Of a DNA stretch of 64,000 nucleotides, positions 15,999-24,447 are shown piece by piece (position 1 is the stretch's first letter; every line of letters starts with the position of its first letter). Where the stretch lies: IMG/VR virus record IMGVR_UViG_3300044701_003572, positions 1 through 64,000 of that record, one strand, 5' to 3'. Both the position numbers and the translations under genes were made by a program. This stretch comes from a virus. Below the pieces are notes generated by a model. The model had not been told where the DNA came from, did no database searches, and saw only the letters and a program-made list of their open reading frames with translations.

Positions 15999-16729
15999 TA
16001 CCAGCTCCTACAAGACCAGTATCTTGCCTTATGACGCGGACCTGGATTCGCACAATTATGACGAGCACGGAATGACTTTCTACGTGCTGGATTTGATTTC
16101 TTAATACGCATTTTCTTGTCGCCAAAGTTTACTTTAACAACACGACCCTGTGGATTCTTTACATATACTTTTGATTTCTTAACATCACCTGGCATTTTCT
16201 TGCCTAGCTGTACTTTACGGCCTTGATATTCAGCTTCGTCTACTGCTGCATCTTCTTTTTTTAGATACTTGTCTTTGATGCGTCCTTTTTCTTCCTCGTC
16301 TGCACCTTCACGACCTGCTTTCTGCAGTGCTTCAAATCCGTCTTTGCCATATTTTTTAATACCTGTATAGCGTTGTAATCCGCTCTCGTCAAGATCTTCG
16401 CCCATCTTAACACAGTTGTCTACGGTCTTGCCGCCTTTCTGTTTGGTGCCCATACGCTTGTAGCCTTTCCAACAGGCTTTACCATCTACGCCTTTTTGCT
16501 TTTCTTCGTAGATCAGTTCGCCTTCTAGCATTATAGCACCGTTTTCAGTTAAGTGATTTAAGCCAGTTTCGTCTAATTCTACAACGATTCCGTCTTCTGT
16601 GAATCCGATAACCTCAGTAACTATTTCTAAATCAGGACTAAAACTAAATCCGATCGAGTCGCCTAGTTCTGGAACAATGGACTCTTGAGTGTTTTCGATT
16701 GATGTTAATTTGTTTAAAAGGTCTCTCAT
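15998..16729 (-). CDS. Basic protein with Cys-containing C-terminal domain (243 aa)
   Basis: An acidic N-terminal half (beta-rich, EVIGFTEDGIVVELDETG) is followed by three modules recurrent in marine phage proteins: GKACWKGYKRMGTKQKGGK near 82-100, an EDLDESGLQRYTGIKKYGKDG linker, and a very basic tail (RIKKSNPARRKSFRARHNC and RHKARYWSCRSW). The tail probably binds DNA. A GATAAATA element lies just upstream. I read it as a packaged or DNA-associated virion protein. Confidence 0.68.
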   Translation of the reverse strand: MRDLLNKLTSIENTQESIVPELGDSIGFSFSPDLEIVTEVIGFTEDGIVVELDETGLNHLTENGAIMLEGELIYEEKQKGVDGKACWKGYKRMGTKQKGGKTVDNCVKMGEDLDESGLQRYTGIKKYGKDGFEALQKAGREGADEEEKGRIKDKYLKKEDAAVDEAEYQGRKVQLGKKMPGDVKKSKVYVKNPQGRVVKVNFGDKKMRIKKSNPARRKSFRARHNCANPGPRHKARYWSCRSW

Positions 16730-16753
16730 AGTATCTTCCGTAAGGTGATACTA

Positions 16754-16761
16754 TATTTATC
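16754..16761 (-). promoter_or_regulatory. Late-type promoter element GATAAATA
   Basis: Minus-strand GATAAATA in the 44-base gap before the 15998-16729 gene, 25 bases upstream of its ATG. It would drive the lysine-rich block as a late operon. Confidence 0.5.
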
Positions 16762-16773
16762 GATCTTTAAAGC

Positions 16774-17148
16774 TTAGTAAGTATATCGAACTTGTGTGAT
16801 AGTGCCTTGCATTAGCCTGTATGCAGCTCTTATCCACACAAAATTACCAGTAAAGTTACGTGTTTCGTTAGTTAGCAAAGGAGTACTGTCTAATGCCTGT
16901 ATTTCTGATCCAGTATCGTATTCCACATCAAACCAGTCATTAGAAGATGGATGCGTTTCTAATGTCGCTTGTATTTTGATATCGCCTAAAAAGTTATCAA
17001 ATTCAAATATAGCGGTATGTAGAGCTGAGGATTTTTTATGATATCCTGCAGCCTTTTGTTTATCGCTATACTGATACTCTATACCCGAAGTTCCATCCCA
17101 GGTTTCAACAGAAGTAGACGATAATAAAATAGTGTTTTCGTTGGACAT
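16774..17148 (-). CDS. Probable beta-rich virion protein (124 aa)
   Basis: Mostly beta strand by eye, without Cys or membrane segments. The strand pair TAIFEFDNFLGDIKIQATLE and the end NFVWIRAAYRLMQGTITQV suggest a small beta-sandwich like those attached to phage fibres or baseplates. A GATAAATA element precedes it. No family recognised. Confidence 0.6.
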   Translation of the reverse strand: MSNENTILLSSTSVETWDGTSGIEYQYSDKQKAAGYHKKSSALHTAIFEFDNFLGDIKIQATLETHPSSNDWFDVEYDTGSEIQALDSTPLLTNETRNFTGNFVWIRAAYRLMQGTITQVRYTY

Positions 17149-17151
17149 CTA

Positions 17152-17826
17152 TTATTTATCGACTATACTATATTCGTGTACTCTGCCCATAGATTCGCTA
17201 GATCTAAGTTTCAGTAATAGCAGGGTATGTTCGTCCTGCACATAGATGTACCGTCGATCCCAGTTCCAATTGGTATCTATAAACCACTTTTTAACTTTTT
17301 CAGAAATTAAAATTTTAGGACTTTGTTGATTGAGCCAAGACAGATAGTTGTTCTTAGCCTGTATATCGTTTTTAAGTTTGTGCGGTAATAGATAAACTTT
17401 ATATTTGTACGATCCGTGTGGAAGTTTTTGTACAGGTATTAATCCTGTATTGAGAATATCTAACTGATTGTTATCAGGCACCGAGATATAAACAATCTTA
17501 TCAGCTAGCTCTTTTTCAATACTATCGCATATAGATTTGTCATTTGTGTAAATGTCAATCCTATTGCTTTCGATCCTCTTAGCGTAAGAATCTTTCTGAG
17601 TTAAGTTTAGAATACATGCTAATTTACTGATATACGATTTATTGCTGTAGGCCTTGATCAGGCTACTTTGTCTATAACCATTGCCTTCGGGCATTTCTTC
17701 TTTATCAAAATTAATCAATTTTTCAATAGAATTTATTCTCATTATAGATACACCAGGTATCAATAGTGATACCTTGTATACCCATTTATTATAGAACTTT
17801 CTATTGGTGTATTTTATTTTAGTCAT
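17152..17826 (-). CDS. Unknown protein (224 aa)
   Basis: Rich in Lys, Tyr and Asn; strands such as KWVYKVSLLIPG and YKVYLLPHKL alternate with helices. The conserved-looking end, RRYIYVQDEHTLLLLKLR, resembles a structural rather than enzymatic signature. It overlaps the ClpA-like gene start by eight bases. No function recognised. Confidence 0.6.
   Translation of the reverse strand: MTKIKYTNRKFYNKWVYKVSLLIPGVSIMRINSIEKLINFDKEEMPEGNGYRQSSLIKAYSNKSYISKLACILNLTQKDSYAKRIESNRIDIYTNDKSICDSIEKELADKIVYISVPDNNQLDILNTGLIPVQKLPHGSYKYKVYLLPHKLKNDIQAKNNYLSWLNQQSPKILISEKVKKWFIDTNWNWDRRYIYVQDEHTLLLLKLRSSESMGRVHEYSIVDK
17153..17160 (-). promoter_or_regulatory. Late-type element GATAAATA
   Basis: Minus-strand GATAAATA overlapping the TAA stop of the 17152-17826 gene, five bases before the ATG at 17148. 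The very short distance to the start makes it weaker as a promoter call than the one at 16754. Confidence 0.3.
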
Positions 17827-20140
17827 TTTCTAGTAATGGGATCGGTTCCCCTCTTTTCAATGCCTTGCGCTGTTCTTTAGTCAGAGTCACTTCTTTTTTA
17901 AGAAATGTGAAAGAAATTTCGTTCCCGTTTAAGTTTACGACTGCCTTTCCGCCTTCTTTTAACTCTCCGAATAGGACTTGTCTACTTAGAGGAGATTTAA
18001 TTTTGTTATCAATCAATCTCGCTAACGGTCTTGCACCCATCTTACTGTCGTAGCCTTTTTCGGCTAACCAGCTAATCACAGATTGATCAGCGACGATCTC
18101 GATGTTCTTTTCTTTGATCTGTTGATTTAAATCAGAAATAAATTTTTCAACGATCTTACGCACAGTTTCTTGTGATAATTTTGTAAACTTGATAGTCGCA
18201 TCTAATCTATTACGGAATTCGGGAGCGAAGAATTTTTTAACTGCTTTGTCATCTTCCCCTTCTCGAGATAAATCTCCAAAACCGATAGTATTTTTTTCGT
18301 TATCAGCAGCACCTAAGTTGCTGGTCATAATCAAAATAGTATTCCTACCATCTGCTACTTTTCCATTGCTACCAGTAACGAATCCGTTGTCCATAAATTG
18401 TAATAGAATATTAGTAACATCCGGATGAGCTTTTTCAATTTCGTCTAATAGTAAAACACAATTTGGTGTTTCCTGTAATTTCGTGATAAGTTGACCAGCA
18501 TTATCTTCGTAACCTACATATCCTGGAGGTGCACCGATAAGTTTGGCGACGCTGTGTTTTTCTTGATATTCACTCATATCAAATCTAACCAACGGCAATC
18601 CCATTTTTAAACTTAGTTGTTTAGCAGTTTCTGTTTTACCGCAACCCGTCGGACCTGCAAATAAGAAACATCCAACTGGTTTATTAGGTAACTTCATACC
18701 AGCCTGTGCTACAAAAATTTTATCTAATAAGTTATCTACAGCACCATCCTGACCGTAGACAACTTCTTTCATTCCGGATTCTAGATCTGCAAGATTTTTG
18801 CTCTCTTTCTGCGCTACAGTTTCCAAAGGCATATTGATCATCTTGCTAAGTTCGTAGGTTACCTGCTCAACGTCTACGATCTGCTCAATACCTTCCATTG
18901 TTTCGTCGTCTCGAAGTTTATATCTAGCAGATGCACAATCAATAATATCGATAGCCTTATCTGGAAGTTTTTTGTCTGGCATATACTTCACAGATAGTTT
19001 AACCGCTTGTTCAATTGCTGCTTCTGTAATCTTTACATTATGATGCTTTTCATAATATTTTTTAATTCCTTTGATGATCTTAACGGTAATTTCGCTGGTC
19101 GGTTCGTCGATAGTAACACGTTGGAATCTGCGCATCAACGCACGATCCTTTTCAAAATGCTTGCGATATTCTTCCCAGGTAGTAGATGCTATCAGTTTAA
19201 TAACACCCTTGGTCAATATAGGTTTAAGAATGTTGGCCAGATCGTTGCTTGATTGATTGGCTGCGCCCGCACCTTGCATCATATGTGCCTCATCAATGAA
19301 AAGAATAATCTTGCCTTTTCTTTCTAGTGCGGTTAATACAGCCTTGATGCGTTCTTCAAAGTCTCCTCGATATTTAGATCCTGCTAACAACGAACTAATG
19401 TCTAGTGTATATACCTGGTGATCTTGAATAAACTTAGGAACTTTCTTTTCAAATATCTTACGTGCTAGACCTTCTGCGATCGCAGTCTTACCTACACCTG
19501 GCTCGCCAACCATTAGTACATTACACTTATTTCTGCGAGCCAAAATTAGTTGAATGTTTTCAAGTTCTTCATCTCGTCCAATTACAGGATCTATTTTACG
19601 TTGTTTAGCTAATAGGCTTAGATTAGTACAAAATTGATTGATAATTTTTTCGATTTGATTTGGATTCACTACAGCGTTCTCATTGTCGTTTTCTTCATCA
19701 TCTCCTGTGAGTTGATCATGAAAGTGTTGGATGAATTTTTCTTTGCTGACTCCGCCTTTGCTTAAAAAATAAAAAGCGAAAGAATTCTTTTCATTAAGAA
19801 TACTTAAAATAACATCTATAATTTCAATTTTTTGACGCCCACTGAATAGTACCTGTGAGAAACATCTGTTTAATACTCGTTCCACCGAATTGGTTTTTTT
19901 AGGTCTTAGATTTTCATCTTCGGTCTTAATGTCGCTGAGATTGTTAATGACGTAATTTTCTAAATTGTTTTTAATAAAATTAACATCAGCACCGAACTGT
20001 TCTAGATGATTATAGGAATTTTCATCTAACATTATGCTATAAACAATATGTTCTAGTGTTATGTATTCGTGTTGATTCGATTTAGCTACTTCGATAGCAG
20101 TTTCGAAAACACCCTGAAGGCTCTTACTAGGTTCGATCAT
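17819..20140 (-). CDS. clpA: ClpA-like AAA+ unfoldase
   Basis: A complete Hsp100-type ATPase (773 aa; E. coli ClpA has 758). The N-domain spans roughly 1-145. AAA domain 1 has Walker A GEPGVGKT (212-219), pore loop KYRG (256-259) and Walker B FIDEAH (281-286). AAA domain 2 has GPTGCGKT (496-503), pore loop GYVG (541-544), LLDEIE (564-569) and FRNRLD (642-647). Residues 619-621 are IGF in the loop that binds ClpP in ClpA (IGL), so it could dock on the host ClpP protease; no clpP lies in the window. ClpB's coiled-coil middle domain is absent. It abuts the deformylase gene. Confidence 0.93.
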   Translation of the reverse strand: MIEPSKSLQGVFETAIEVAKSNQHEYITLEHIVYSIMLDENSYNHLEQFGADVNFIKNNLENYVINNLSDIKTEDENLRPKKTNSVERVLNRCFSQVLFSGRQKIEIIDVILSILNEKNSFAFYFLSKGGVSKEKFIQHFHDQLTGDDEENDNENAVVNPNQIEKIINQFCTNLSLLAKQRKIDPVIGRDEELENIQLILARRNKCNVLMVGEPGVGKTAIAEGLARKIFEKKVPKFIQDHQVYTLDISSLLAGSKYRGDFEERIKAVLTALERKGKIILFIDEAHMMQGAGAANQSSNDLANILKPILTKGVIKLIASTTWEEYRKHFEKDRALMRRFQRVTIDEPTSEITVKIIKGIKKYYEKHHNVKITEAAIEQAVKLSVKYMPDKKLPDKAIDIIDCASARYKLRDDETMEGIEQIVDVEQVTYELSKMINMPLETVAQKESKNLADLESGMKEVVYGQDGAVDNLLDKIFVAQAGMKLPNKPVGCFLFAGPTGCGKTETAKQLSLKMGLPLVRFDMSEYQEKHSVAKLIGAPPGYVGYEDNAGQLITKLQETPNCVLLLDEIEKAHPDVTNILLQFMDNGFVTGSNGKVADGRNTILIMTSNLGAADNEKNTIGFGDLSREGEDDKAVKKFFAPEFRNRLDATIKFTKLSQETVRKIVEKFISDLNQQIKEKNIEIVADQSVISWLAEKGYDSKMGARPLARLIDNKIKSPLSRQVLFGELKEGGKAVVNLNGNEISFTFLKKEVTLTKEQRKALKRGEPIPLLEND

Positions 20141-20634
20141 TATTTAAATTTCCTTAATTTCTTCATAGCTAATTGTAACTTTAATTGAGATACTTTGTCA
20201 ACGAAACATACGCCATCTAGATGATCGTATTCATGTTGAAAACATTTTGATAGATACCCATCTACTTTAATTTCTTTAATATTACCTTTGCTGTCTTGAT
20301 ATTCAGCAATGACCCATTGAGGTCTTTTAATCATTAAAAACAGTCCAGGATAACTTAAACATCCTTCTTTATCCAGAACTGTTTCTTTGCTAGATTCTAT
20401 AATTTTAGGATTGAACACAGCAAATGGTTTCGGAAAACCTGGTATATTCTCGCTGCCTATAACAAATACTCTTTTAGCAATATTGATTTGATTGGCCGCA
20501 AGGCCTATTCCGTTGTTAGATATCATGAATTCGCACATAAATTTTTCAATTAATTCTGCGTCGCCGTCGGAATTAAAATCCCATCCTATGCTCTTTTCGA
20601 TTAGACTTTCGTGCGGCCCTAGATTAAATTGCAT
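20140..20634 (-). CDS. def: Peptide deformylase
   Basis: Removes the formyl group from new N-termini. All three motifs are intact: GIGLAANQ (43-50), EGCLS (90-94) and HEYDH (134-138) with the catalytic Glu and two metal His. At 164 residues it is close to bacterial length, unlike many shortened phage deformylases. It overlaps the ClpA-like gene by one base and the DnaJ gene by 11, forming a proteostasis operon. Confidence 0.96.
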   Translation of the reverse strand: MQFNLGPHESLIEKSIGWDFNSDGDAELIEKFMCEFMISNNGIGLAANQINIAKRVFVIGSENIPGFPKPFAVFNPKIIESSKETVLDKEGCLSYPGLFLMIKRPQWVIAEYQDSKGNIKEIKVDGYLSKCFQHEYDHLDGVCFVDKVSQLKLQLAMKKLRKFK

Positions 20635-21463
20635 TTTTTCTTATCGTTTCTATTAGGTTTTTCTGTGCAGCATCGAGATTTCTTGGAATATCGATTTTTA
20701 TTTTCATTAACAGATTACCCCTTTGCCTAGTTCGCATATTAGGTAATCCTTCCCCTCGACAGCTTAACACGGTTTCCGGCTGAGTCCCGGGTGGAATTGT
20801 TATTGTAATAATCTTGTTATCTATAGTTGAAATATTTAAATTTGTTCCGAGAATAGCATCCCAAACACTGATAACTTTTTCAATAGCCAGAGCATCACCC
20901 TCTCTTCTAAACACAGAATGCGGTCTAACTCTTACATTAACAATCAAATCACCTGCCCTTAAGTCAGGAATAGAATCGTCACCCATTCCTGAATATTTTA
21001 TTTGTTGACCGTTATCTATCCCAGGCGGGATTTGAATATTGATTACTTTTTTCTTTCCTCCCGGAATTCCGACTTCTGCGTTTATTTCCTTACCAGATAG
21101 TACATCTTCCAGAGTGACATCTATAGTAATGTTTAAAGATTTATTTCTTCTCATTGGTCGTTGATTGAATCCAAATCCGAATTGATTAAAAATATCGTGT
21201 ATATTATCAGAGCCGAAATGAAATTCAAACGGTCCCTGATTCCAATTATGACCTTGATTTTGAGAGTTGGGATCGACTCCAGCATCTACTAGTCTTTTCT
21301 TTTCAGGATCGCTTAGTGTCCGATAGGCCTCTTCTATCTCTTTGAATTTTTTTTCATCACCTCCGCGATCTGGATGATGTTTCATCGCGAGGCTTCGGTA
21401 GGCCTTTTTAATGTCTGACTCCGAAGACCCTCTGTTTAACCCTAATGTTTTATAATAATCCAT
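20624..21463 (-). CDS. DnaJ-like co-chaperone (type B, no zinc finger)
   Basis: I use the ATG at 21463 (MDYYKTLGL); the frame is open 12 codons further but the J-domain begins here. Residues 1-68 are a J-domain with HPD in MKHHPDRGG. A Gly/Phe-rich linker (GPFEFHFGSDNIHDIF, FGFGF) follows, then two C-terminal substrate-binding domains. There are no CxxCxGxG repeats, so this is the CbpA/DjlB-like type. It should stimulate host DnaK. The neighbouring deformylase and ClpA-like genes suggest a joint protein-quality role during infection. Confidence 0.93.
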   Translation of the reverse strand: MDYYKTLGLNRGSSESDIKKAYRSLAMKHHPDRGGDEKKFKEIEEAYRTLSDPEKKRLVDAGVDPNSQNQGHNWNQGPFEFHFGSDNIHDIFNQFGFGFNQRPMRRNKSLNITIDVTLEDVLSGKEINAEVGIPGGKKKVINIQIPPGIDNGQQIKYSGMGDDSIPDLRAGDLIVNVRVRPHSVFRREGDALAIEKVISVWDAILGTNLNISTIDNKIITITIPPGTQPETVLSCRGEGLPNMRTRQRGNLLMKIKIDIPRNLDAAQKNLIETIRKNAI

Positions 21464-21478
21464 ACAGTATATTATACG

Positions 21479-21511
21479 AAAAAAATAGGACTGAATCAAT
21501 CAGTCCTATTA
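21479..21511 (-). terminator. Rho-independent terminator
   Basis: 11-bp stem AATAGGACTGA/TCAGTCCTATT with a 5-base loop, followed on the minus strand by a run of seven T. It closes the unit that ends with the small secreted protein gene. A TATAAT box (minus strand) lies just beyond it, before the dnaJ ATG. Confidence 0.85.
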
Positions 21512-21534
21512 TTTACTTCGCTGTTACTGAGCTG

Positions 21535-21765
21535 TTATTTTTTCTTTTCAGGGACTGCTGTACCTTCGTGTTTCTTGTGTACCTTTACTTCTTTGCAGTT
21601 CTGTTTAGGTTTTTTAGTTTTTGGATCAATAACGGGCTTACCGTCTTTGCCCTGTGCGTCTACACAGACTTTTTTGGTTTCTGGTTGTTTATCATGGTTA
21701 TCTGCATAAACAGCAGGATATGATAATGCTAGAGCTAAACCTGCTACAAAAATAATGTGTTTCAT
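21535..21765 (-). CDS. Small secreted Lys-rich protein (76 aa)
   Basis: A clear Sec signal peptide: MKHIIFVAGLALALSYPAVYA with an AxA-like cleavage site before Asp22. The mature 55 residues are Lys/Pro-rich with two Cys that could form one disulfide. It would be periplasmic in a Gram-negative host. It lies at the end of the lysis and membrane protein gene group, with good Shine-Dalgarno spacing (AAGGAG). Function unknown. Confidence 0.7.
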   Translation of the reverse strand: MKHIIFVAGLALALSYPAVYADNHDKQPETKKVCVDAQGKDGKPVIDPKTKKPKQNCKEVKVHKKHEGTAVPEKKK

Positions 21766-21774
21766 ATATTCTCC

Positions 21775-22356
21775 TTAAAGTTCTGGATGATCGGGTTGTT
21801 CAGGCATAGGTTTGCCTGTACTACTCATTAATGGTGCTGCTGACATCGCTCCGAAGCCTGTTGATGCCGGAGGAACTGCACCAAAACCTGGACTGGTTGT
21901 ACCAAAGCCTCCTGTTTGGGGTGCGCCAAATGCAGAAGTTGGGGATTTGAATGTAGCATTAAATCCACCTATGTTAGCAGATGCACTAAATCCGCCACCA
22001 CTTGGACCTGCACCTGGAGCCGGGCTCACAGTTGGTGCTTTATTAGCTGATTCAAGGGCCTTGGCTTTTAGATCTTTATCGTTGCCTGCTAACATAATCC
22101 CTGACAGTGTTCCTGTAAGGAATGTTGCAATAGGTATAATCAATTCAAAAAACTTTTGATCGATTGGACTGATAGCATTTAGTGGTTGTGTGACAAAAAT
22201 AATCGAATACAACACAACAAAAACAATGCCTGTTAGTGTTAAGGCTAGACAGATTCCGATAAAGAATCTGAGTCTAGCCATTAATTGGTCTTCTGTATAG
22301 ATAAAGTATTCGCCTGTTTCTTTATCTTCTTTTTTAAATCTGGTTAAAAGTTCCAT
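21775..22356 (-). CDS. Two-TM membrane protein with FG-rich tail (193 aa)
   Basis: I choose the ATG at 22356, which overlaps the upstream stop (TAATG); an ATG three codons earlier is possible. Two membrane segments lie at about 30-52 (FFIGICLALTLTGIVFVVLY) and 65-85 (ELIIPIATFLTGTLSGIML). The C-terminal 95 residues are low complexity, Gly/Ala/Pro/Ser with repeated GF and GFG steps (GGFSASANIGGFNATF, TGGFGTTSPGFGA). Position in the lysis region makes a holin-associated role possible, but this is inference. Confidence 0.65.
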   Translation of the reverse strand: MELLTRFKKEDKETGEYFIYTEDQLMARLRFFIGICLALTLTGIVFVVLYSIIFVTQPLNAISPIDQKFFELIIPIATFLTGTLSGIMLAGNDKDLKAKALESANKAPTVSPAPGAGPSGGGFSASANIGGFNATFKSPTSAFGAPQTGGFGTTSPGFGAVPPASTGFGAMSAAPLMSSTGKPMPEQPDHPEL

Positions 22357-22631
22357 TATCTGCATCCTTTATTATCGACTACGGGGGGTTGAGCTATAGA
22401 AGCCGGAGTTCCATCTTTAGGAGGTCCTAATCTAGGATCTCTTTGTCCTTTGAATATATGCTCAGGACAGGTTCTCGTTACATCACATAATGGAAGTTTG
22501 CACATATCTTTGTCCCAATTAGCTGGATCTTGACAAGGATAACGGAAACTATCTCCTCCGAAAATAGCTAGACCTAAAGGTAGGGCAAGCAAAATAATTA
22601 CCCATTTAAATAATTTTAAATCACTGTTCAT
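22356..22631 (-). CDS. Single-TM Cys-containing protein (91 aa)
   Basis: A basic N-terminus and one hydrophobic segment (WVIILLALPLGLAIFGG) suggest a signal anchor. The outside part has five Cys (YPCQD, MCKLPLCDV, RTCPE, KGCR), so disulfides are likely in the periplasm. It overlaps the next gene in TAATG fashion. A GGTAAATA element lies about 35 bases upstream. Possibly part of the lysis or envelope-remodelling set. Confidence 0.62.
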   Translation of the reverse strand: MNSDLKLFKWVIILLALPLGLAIFGGDSFRYPCQDPANWDKDMCKLPLCDVTRTCPEHIFKGQRDPRLGPPKDGTPASIAQPPVVDNKGCR

Positions 22632-22665
22632 ACCGCTCCTTTTGCTCTAACATAAAATACAATGT

Positions 22666-22673
22666 TATTTACC
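22666..22673 (-). promoter_or_regulatory. Late-type element GGTAAATA
   Basis: Minus-strand GGTAAATA in the 80-base gap between the 22712 and 22356 genes, a one-base variant of the NATAAATA late pattern. It is followed by a strong Shine-Dalgarno (AAAGGAG) before the ATG at 22631. Confidence 0.4.
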
Positions 22674-22711
22674 CAAAAAAGTTGTAAAGTGCTGCCTTGA
22701 ATAAACTGCTA

Positions 22712-23077
22712 TTATAATTCAGGCTCAGCTGGTTGGGGTACACGTTTTGGACCAGGAGCCGGGGAAATTCTGCCGACCACTGAGCTCTGCCCTTTGCTCA
22801 TCCAGGCAGTTACTCCCATATAGGCACCTACTACTCCGGCCTGTGCAATATAAAACAGTCCTAGTAAATCTGCCAACGCTTCGACCCTACTGTCGGATAC
22901 AACAGGACTGAATAGTAAGACAGTAAACACGATCATGGAAATAATAGCTACCCAAGCCATTCTGCGCTGGCTGTCTGCTTTTTCTTCTCTAAGTTCTAAT
23001 TCTAACAGTTGAGTACTGTTTTCTATATCACGTCGACCTATCTTACCGTCGTTGTCTAGATCTGCAACTGAAACCAT
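22712..23077 (-). CDS. EF-hand membrane protein, holin candidate (121 aa)
   Basis: The N-terminus has a single canonical EF-hand loop, DLDNDGKIGRRD (7-18), followed by a charged helix. Two membrane segments follow: about 42-60 (WVAIISMIVFTVLLFSPV) and 70-92 (LADLLGLFYIAQAGVVGAYM). Two-TM proteins beside an endolysin and spanins are often holins, which time lysis by opening the inner membrane. The calcium loop is unusual for a holin. Holin function is an inference from topology and place. Confidence 0.6.
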   Translation of the reverse strand: MVSVADLDNDGKIGRRDIENSTQLLELELREEKADSQRRMAWVAIISMIVFTVLLFSPVVSDSRVEALADLLGLFYIAQAGVVGAYMGVTAWMSKGQSSVVGRISPAPGPKRVPQPAEPEL

Positions 23078-23078
23078 A

Positions 23079-23351
23079 TTATTTCACTTCGTCGAAAATT
23101 TTCTTCTGCGCATTATACCATTCGACCCAGCCGTCGACTTTAATCTTACATTCGTGATATTGTGCGTAATTATCAGCTACTACACCTATGACCTTTGATA
23201 GTTGTTCTGTACCAGGCTCTACGGTTTTCAGTGCAGGACAGGCTTTCATTAATTCTTCTGGAACACCTGGAAAGTTTCTTTTTACTGGTGCAGTAGTTCC
23301 TAGACAACCTGCTAATAAAAATACTGGAAGAATTAAAATTAGTTTTTTCAT
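23079..23351 (-). CDS. Outer-membrane lipoprotein, o-spanin candidate (90 aa)
   Basis: N-terminal MKKLILILPVFLLAGC is a lipoprotein signal with lipobox LAGC; Cys16 would be lipidated. The mature part is short and soluble with a Pro-rich start. Its gene overlaps the end of the i-spanin-like gene by four bases, the arrangement of Rz/Rz1 pairs that join inner and outer membranes to finish lysis. Function is inferred from topology and order. Confidence 0.68.
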   Translation of the reverse strand: MKKLILILPVFLLAGCLGTTAPVKRNFPGVPEELMKACPALKTVEPGTEQLSKVIGVVADNYAQYHECKIKVDGWVEWYNAQKKIFDEVK

Positions 23352-23815
23352 TTCTTTTCTTCCTTTAACTGTCCGGTAGCTGCCATATTAAGTATGTCGA
23401 TAGCTTCAGGTGCAACCTTGCATTGTGCATCGATTATCTTTTCTTTTTCAACAATTATATTTCTAACAACTTCTTGTACTACTTTAACTTCTTTGATTTT
23501 TTCTACAATCTTAGTGCGTATCTCGATATTCTTTTCTTTGGCTTTCTGTTCTGAGATCGCTACCTTTTCTTCTAGTTCACGAACACGTTCACGCCAATCC
23601 ATTTCAGTTCCATAGCTGCCAAATACATAGGCACCTACAGTTAATAGTAGGACACCCAAGATTTCTGCAGGAAATTTATATTGGCTTAAAAGAGGTAGCC
23701 ATTGAATAACTTTGCTAAGAATATATAATGCTACCCCTAGACCAACCAGTGCATAGCTTACCCAGACAAAAAACGTATCCGGTATAAAACTTAGCATCCA
23801 GCCAGTTAACCACAT
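23348..23815 (-). CDS. Membrane coiled-coil protein, i-spanin candidate (155 aa)
   Basis: Two membrane segments near 14-36 (FFVWVSYALVGLGVALYIL) and 49-68 (AEILGVLLLTVGAYVFG) are followed by a long heptad-rich periplasmic helix (RVRELEEKVAISEQKAKEK to VVRNIIVEKEKIID). Classic i-spanins have one membrane segment, so the extra one is unusual. It lies two bases downstream of the endolysin gene and overlaps the lipoprotein gene, as expected for a spanin pair. Confidence 0.68.
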   Translation of the reverse strand: MWLTGWMLSFIPDTFFVWVSYALVGLGVALYILSKVIQWLPLLSQYKFPAEILGVLLLTVGAYVFGSYGTEMDWRERVRELEEKVAISEQKAKEKNIEIRTKIVEKIKEVKVVQEVVRNIIVEKEKIIDAQCKVAPEAIDILNMAATGQLKEEKK

Positions 23816-23817
23816 TT

Positions 23818-24447
23818 TTAGTGTGCTCCAAAAATATGTAAAGCGTGTTGATAGTGTTTCTGGCGATCCTCTAGACCGATAGTACCACCATTGATACGCT
23901 TGGTCAGTGTGAGTATGTCACCTGCGTCCGCCCACTTATTTAGATTATTTTGTTCCCAGAAGAAACAGGCTGACTGCACAGCACCTTCGAAGGTCTGTAG
24001 ATACTCGCTGGCTTCTTCTACAGGAATATCTAAACTTGCTGCGAAGAATGTATAATTGTCTTTACCAGTCAACTGGATCAATCCTCTACCACAGTAGCGC
24101 CATCCGTCTCCAGATGATTCATCACCGTTGCCCATACGACTAGCATAAACTCTGTTAGCGATCTTTTCTGGCTTGTTAGCGTAGGCCGCTGCTGTTGCAT
24201 CGTCTGGAAAATACTTAGGAAACACTTTGCGTAAACTTGCTGCTTTGTAATTTAGATTTTCTTTTAGGAAAATAAAACCACCTGATTCGTGAGCGCATTG
24301 TGCTAAAAATGCTGCAACTCTCTGTGGAGTGTTTATTTCGTATTCCGGAAGAATTTCAGATATGGCTTTGTACCAGTTATCCAAATATGGATTTTTCGGA
24401 ATCATTTCTTTAAGTTGATCTTTGGTAAAGTTGAATGTAAAACTCAT
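23818..24447 (-). CDS. GH19-family endolysin
   Basis: A chitinase-class-I-like (GH19) lysozyme that cuts the peptidoglycan sugar backbone. Motifs: FLAQCAHESGGF with the catalytic Glu54, YCGRGLIQLTGKDNY near 117-131, and TKRINGGTIG near the end. 209 residues with no signal peptide, so release would depend on a holin. It is the first gene of the endolysin, spanin and holin-candidate series, and overlaps the upstream gene by one base. Confidence 0.9.
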   Translation of the reverse strand: MSFTFNFTKDQLKEMIPKNPYLDNWYKAISEILPEYEINTPQRVAAFLAQCAHESGGFIFLKENLNYKAASLRKVFPKYFPDDATAAAYANKPEKIANRVYASRMGNGDESSGDGWRYCGRGLIQLTGKDNYTFFAASLDIPVEEASEYLQTFEGAVQSACFFWEQNNLNKWADAGDILTLTKRINGGTIGLEDRQKHYQHALHIFGAH

